In this document: positions 61,208 through 64,000 of the stretch, in pieces
Layout of the letters: each line of letters opens with the position of its first letter
Position numbering within the stretch: position 1 is the first letter of the stretch
DNA from: Sipunculus nudus
Lineage: Eukaryota; Annelida; Sipuncula; Golfingiida; Sipunculidae
Reading direction: 5' to 3'
DNA length: 64,000 nt
Assembly (NCBI GenBank): GCA_026874595.1
Contig: CM049306.1
Span: forward strand, 79,016,142 to 79,080,141
Notes under the pieces: model-generated
Told to the model about the DNA's origin: nothing
The model's database searches: none
The model's input: only the letters and a program-made list of their open reading frames with translations
Translations under genes and position numbers: made by a program

Positions 61208-62580
61208 ATTGTTTCTACCTCTTTCGCTTTGATAGACTATAAATGTACTAGGACTTTTGGGTTCAGTGATTCACATGAGTGAACTGCCAACGTGGTGCAG
61301 CTGAATAAAATAGCAAATAACACAATGATAAAAAGCAATGTAAACATGGCCTGACGTCATATTGCAGAAATTAAGTGTCAGAAATGAATATCATAATTTT
61401 ATTTTAAAAAATTAATAATTTTCTGCATCCATCAATGGTAGAATTATTTGCAGATCCACGTTCTCAGCGAGATGGCACTTCGCTCCTTGAAACATGGAAT
61501 TTCAAAAGCTATTACTTAATCAATAACCCTACGTATACGCTAACCAGGTCACCCCGACCCATCCCACCCACAATCCTTAACCAAAGCGAAGTTGGATGAA
61601 TAAATGCTACAAACATATACTAAGTGATTCTACGTGTTATTTAGTTTTAGAAAAACTTCAAGTTATATAGAAAAAAGTTAAACAAATGGAGAAATAATTT
61701 TGAAATTAAATTAAACTGAGATAAAAATCACGCTTCCCCCACATTACTTATCTGAGAATTATTGACCAAATCTCTATACTTATACTTACGCAGCCGATGA
61801 AATTAGTAGTTCGTTCAAATGTGGGAACAAGTAGCTAGTTCAGTAGTAAAAGCTGATACTCGTTTACGGTAATGCCATTCTCCCAATGTTAAACAGAGAA
61901 ACACAACCCGGATCATTTGCATTGTTATTAACTGGAGTTAAGATCTGTATAAAATTGGAAAGAGCCGTAAGGGTTCGCCCAAAGTTCTTAACGACAGCTT
62001 ATGGCTTTGATTTTTTTTTAAATAAAAACTATAATCCAGAGGGCTTAAAGAATGGGAAAATCTAGGAACTATTTCGCCAGGGGGCGCTAAACGCGCGCCG
62101 GTTCCACTGGTTTGATTACACCACTGTGTGTTTGAACACTGAAATTTCCGTTTGATGTCAAAATATGGCAAGTAAACGTAATTCCGGATAATGGATAATA
62201 AAAAACTAACGGCCGAATCTTGTATGGTGAATATAAAAACGATCTGGGAGATATAAAGAGCAGGTGATTTTGGTTAGTGGGCGACAATAGGAGAAATTAT
62301 GAATGCCCACAGCACAAGTTGAAGAACGGGGAACGCGTGATGTTTGTTACAGTCATAATGTGATGTCTGATTTCACTCTCCAGATACTACAGTACCATAC
62401 TGCCATAGCCAAAACAAGAACATTGTTTATTAAATTATCATTTTTTTAAGTTAAAACTAAGAATCCAATTAATTCAAGGCAAAATCAATGTACTACTAAT
62501 AGACATAAAGTACAGCACTACAGATATTCAGGATGACTACAAGTGTGTATTCTAACGTGAATATAATGTTAGAATAGAGG
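61208..62580. other. Non-coding sequence
   Basis: No gene. A short GC-rich block around 62,080-62,110 (CGCCAGGGGGCGCTAAACGCGCGCC) stands out and may be the end of a dispersed repeat. Confidence 0.5.
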
Positions 62581-62682
62581 ACACATGCAGGGGGCATTTC
62601 GGGTAGTTTCAGGCCTTTTAAAGTTTATTTTACACACCAAAATAAGGGCTCTAAAATTATTAAAATGGATTACATATTTCAG

Positions 62683-62725
62683 CCCCCCCCCCCCCCCCCC
62701 CATTGTGATAGGAAGTAGGCCCTAC

Positions 62726-62762
<37 letters not shown>
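62683..62762. repeat. Poly-C run and (TA)n microsatellite
   Basis: A C run of about 19 (62,683-62,701) and a TA tract (62,727-62,762) about 25 bp apart. Confidence 0.9.
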
Positions 62763-62765
<3 letters not shown>

Positions 62766-62817
62766 ACGGAACCTAATAACAACAGATCACGTAGCTGTGA
62801 CGAGGCGTAACAATATA
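62757..62817. repeat. Hairpin-forming inverted repeat
   Basis: TATATTGTTACG (62,757-62,768) and CGTAACAATATA (62,806-62,817) are exact reverse complements around a 37-nt loop. It could be the remains of a small palindromic element that holds the adjacent TA tract. Confidence 0.5.
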
Positions 62818-64000
62818 TATGCAGTATTCTACTGCAAAATCAGGGTTCTGTTTATAATTTTTTAATTAATGGGCCTTAAAAGCCCACAAAACTTTAAATG
62901 GTGGGCCTTTTCCTAAATGAGTGGGTTCTGCTGGATACTCAAACAATGCAAATATAAACCAAACACTCTCCCAATATTATCTGTGTACTTTTTCAGTATG
63001 TTGTTAAAATAAACTCTTTAACTAAGATCAAATTTTGATATTTCATTCAATATATCTTTATTTCTGTAGAAGTTTACAAAAATTAGAAATACATGTATTT
63101 CTTTAAACCATATTGAACCTCCAGTGTTTATAAACACTATTTTATGTAAAAAAAATTTAAAAACAAGAGGGTATTACAAAGAAAATAATTTGAATTTCTA
63201 ACGCAAATCAATTAACAGGTTTATTTTTTTTCAGATGAAAGGTGGCCTGCTTGGTGTATATTTCATAACCTTCTAACTCTTTTCAAGGAGTCACTTTTTA
63301 TGTCAAGATAAACCATAATCAAAACGCAATTATTATTAATTTGAATAAATAATTGTTTTAGATATTCATATAAAATATATGAATTGTTGTTACTTTTCAA
63401 ATTCAATTTGAAATATGTGTGGATGGGTTGTAATTATTTGAGAATTGAATTGAATGTCGGAAGGCTGCACATCTCTGTTTACAGATTACAGGTATACTTT
63501 GATTTTATTTTAGTTGATTGACAATAAAAAATATCAAAATCTCTCTAACCTGCTAGCCCCAGCAATGTATTGGTCAAAGACAAAGTGTCTAAAAGGCCTC
63601 TATGTGCTGCAATCGGTTATTTTCAGATCAACACAGGTCTGACACACTCGCAGAAAAATAATTTTCCGTCATTTTATTTTCATTTTTAGATCCATACTTT
63701 TGAAATATTGCCAAAATTCAGTTAAATTAACTCCAGATATATTAGTAATAACCAGAGAATGCAAGTTAAGTCAAAACACTTGGGCACTGTACTTTTATGA
63801 TTCATCATTTCATGGTGACATTTAATTTCAAATTAAATGATTAAAATTTATAAACCCTGTAAATGTTAACAGATTACCAGATAGGCCTATTCCATTAAAG
63901 TACGTAATACATTTTGTATAGTTTGTCTGTTTACTGTTTCCGGTTCATTACATATGGACATTCATATTTCATGAATAAACAGTAAGCGTTCGTTTTCTCA
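62818..64000. other. Non-coding AT-rich sequence at the right edge
   Basis: No open frame, repeat array or paralog of the unit was recognised. Confidence 0.5.

Noticed and set aside
1518-61360. Scattered TGACGTCA palindromes (for example 1518, 12,203, 29,775, 44,944, 47,065, 53,173, 61,352) as a CRE network
   Set aside because: Several lie within coding or relic exons (the one at 29,775 encodes part of an ankyrin repeat) and recur only because the unit is duplicated.
1-64000. CRISPR array, bacterial operon or rRNA
   Set aside because: No regular spacer-repeat pattern, no Shine-Dalgarno-linked gene clusters, no rRNA motifs. Introns, SINEs and microsatellites point to a nuclear animal genome.

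Overview
This window looks like nuclear DNA of an animal. It is AT-rich, full of (TA)n and (CT)n microsatellites, almost without long open frames, and its only convincing gene is split by long introns with GT...AG ends. tRNA-derived SINE-like pieces, MITE-like inverted-repeat elements and fast-decaying gene copies suggest an invertebrate, perhaps a lophotrochozoan such as a mollusc. That assignment is an inference, not proven.

The main content is a cluster of four related copies of one locus, recognised by reading paralogous segments against each other. Copy A (about 725-16,330, + strand) and copy B (about 17,945-35,382, + strand) lie in tandem. Copies C (about 38,080-48,760) and D (about 49,310-55,330) lie in tandem on the - strand, so B and C point tail to tail. 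A full unit reads: an N-terminal exon-like segment; a 17-bp-period minisatellite; two related modules (M1, M2) with Ig-like exon remnants and a hydrophobic segment; then three ankyrin-region exons. Copy B has intact ankyrin exons (29,344-29,852, 33,455-33,678, 35,138-35,382) that splice in frame to a predicted 325-residue protein with about five ankyrin repeats. Copies A, C and D are broken. In A and C, ankyrin exon 2 still has exactly 224 nt and both splice sites. In D it is shortened and exon 1 is missing.

Comparing the paralogs also reveals insertions present in one copy only: a tRNA-like SINE piece (2,501-2,596), a 324-bp insert with a 22-bp target duplication (5,697-6,020), a palindromic MITE (23,499-23,652), an insert inside the minisatellite of B (20,401-20,697), and an inverted-repeat insert in exon 1 of A.

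Between the convergent halves (35.4-38.1 kb) is a compact cluster of kappaB-like, CCAAT and E-box motifs. The right end (55.3-64 kb) is mostly non-coding. It holds a MITE, a SINE on the - strand and one weak candidate exon (59,006-59,371) that resembles a ligand-binding (ANF-receptor/type I periplasmic-binding) fold.

The most interesting hypothesis is that the unit encoded, or encodes, a receptor with signal peptide, Ig-like ectodomain, one membrane segment and cytoplasmic ankyrin repeats, expanding and decaying by birth and death. Only the ankyrin part is solid.
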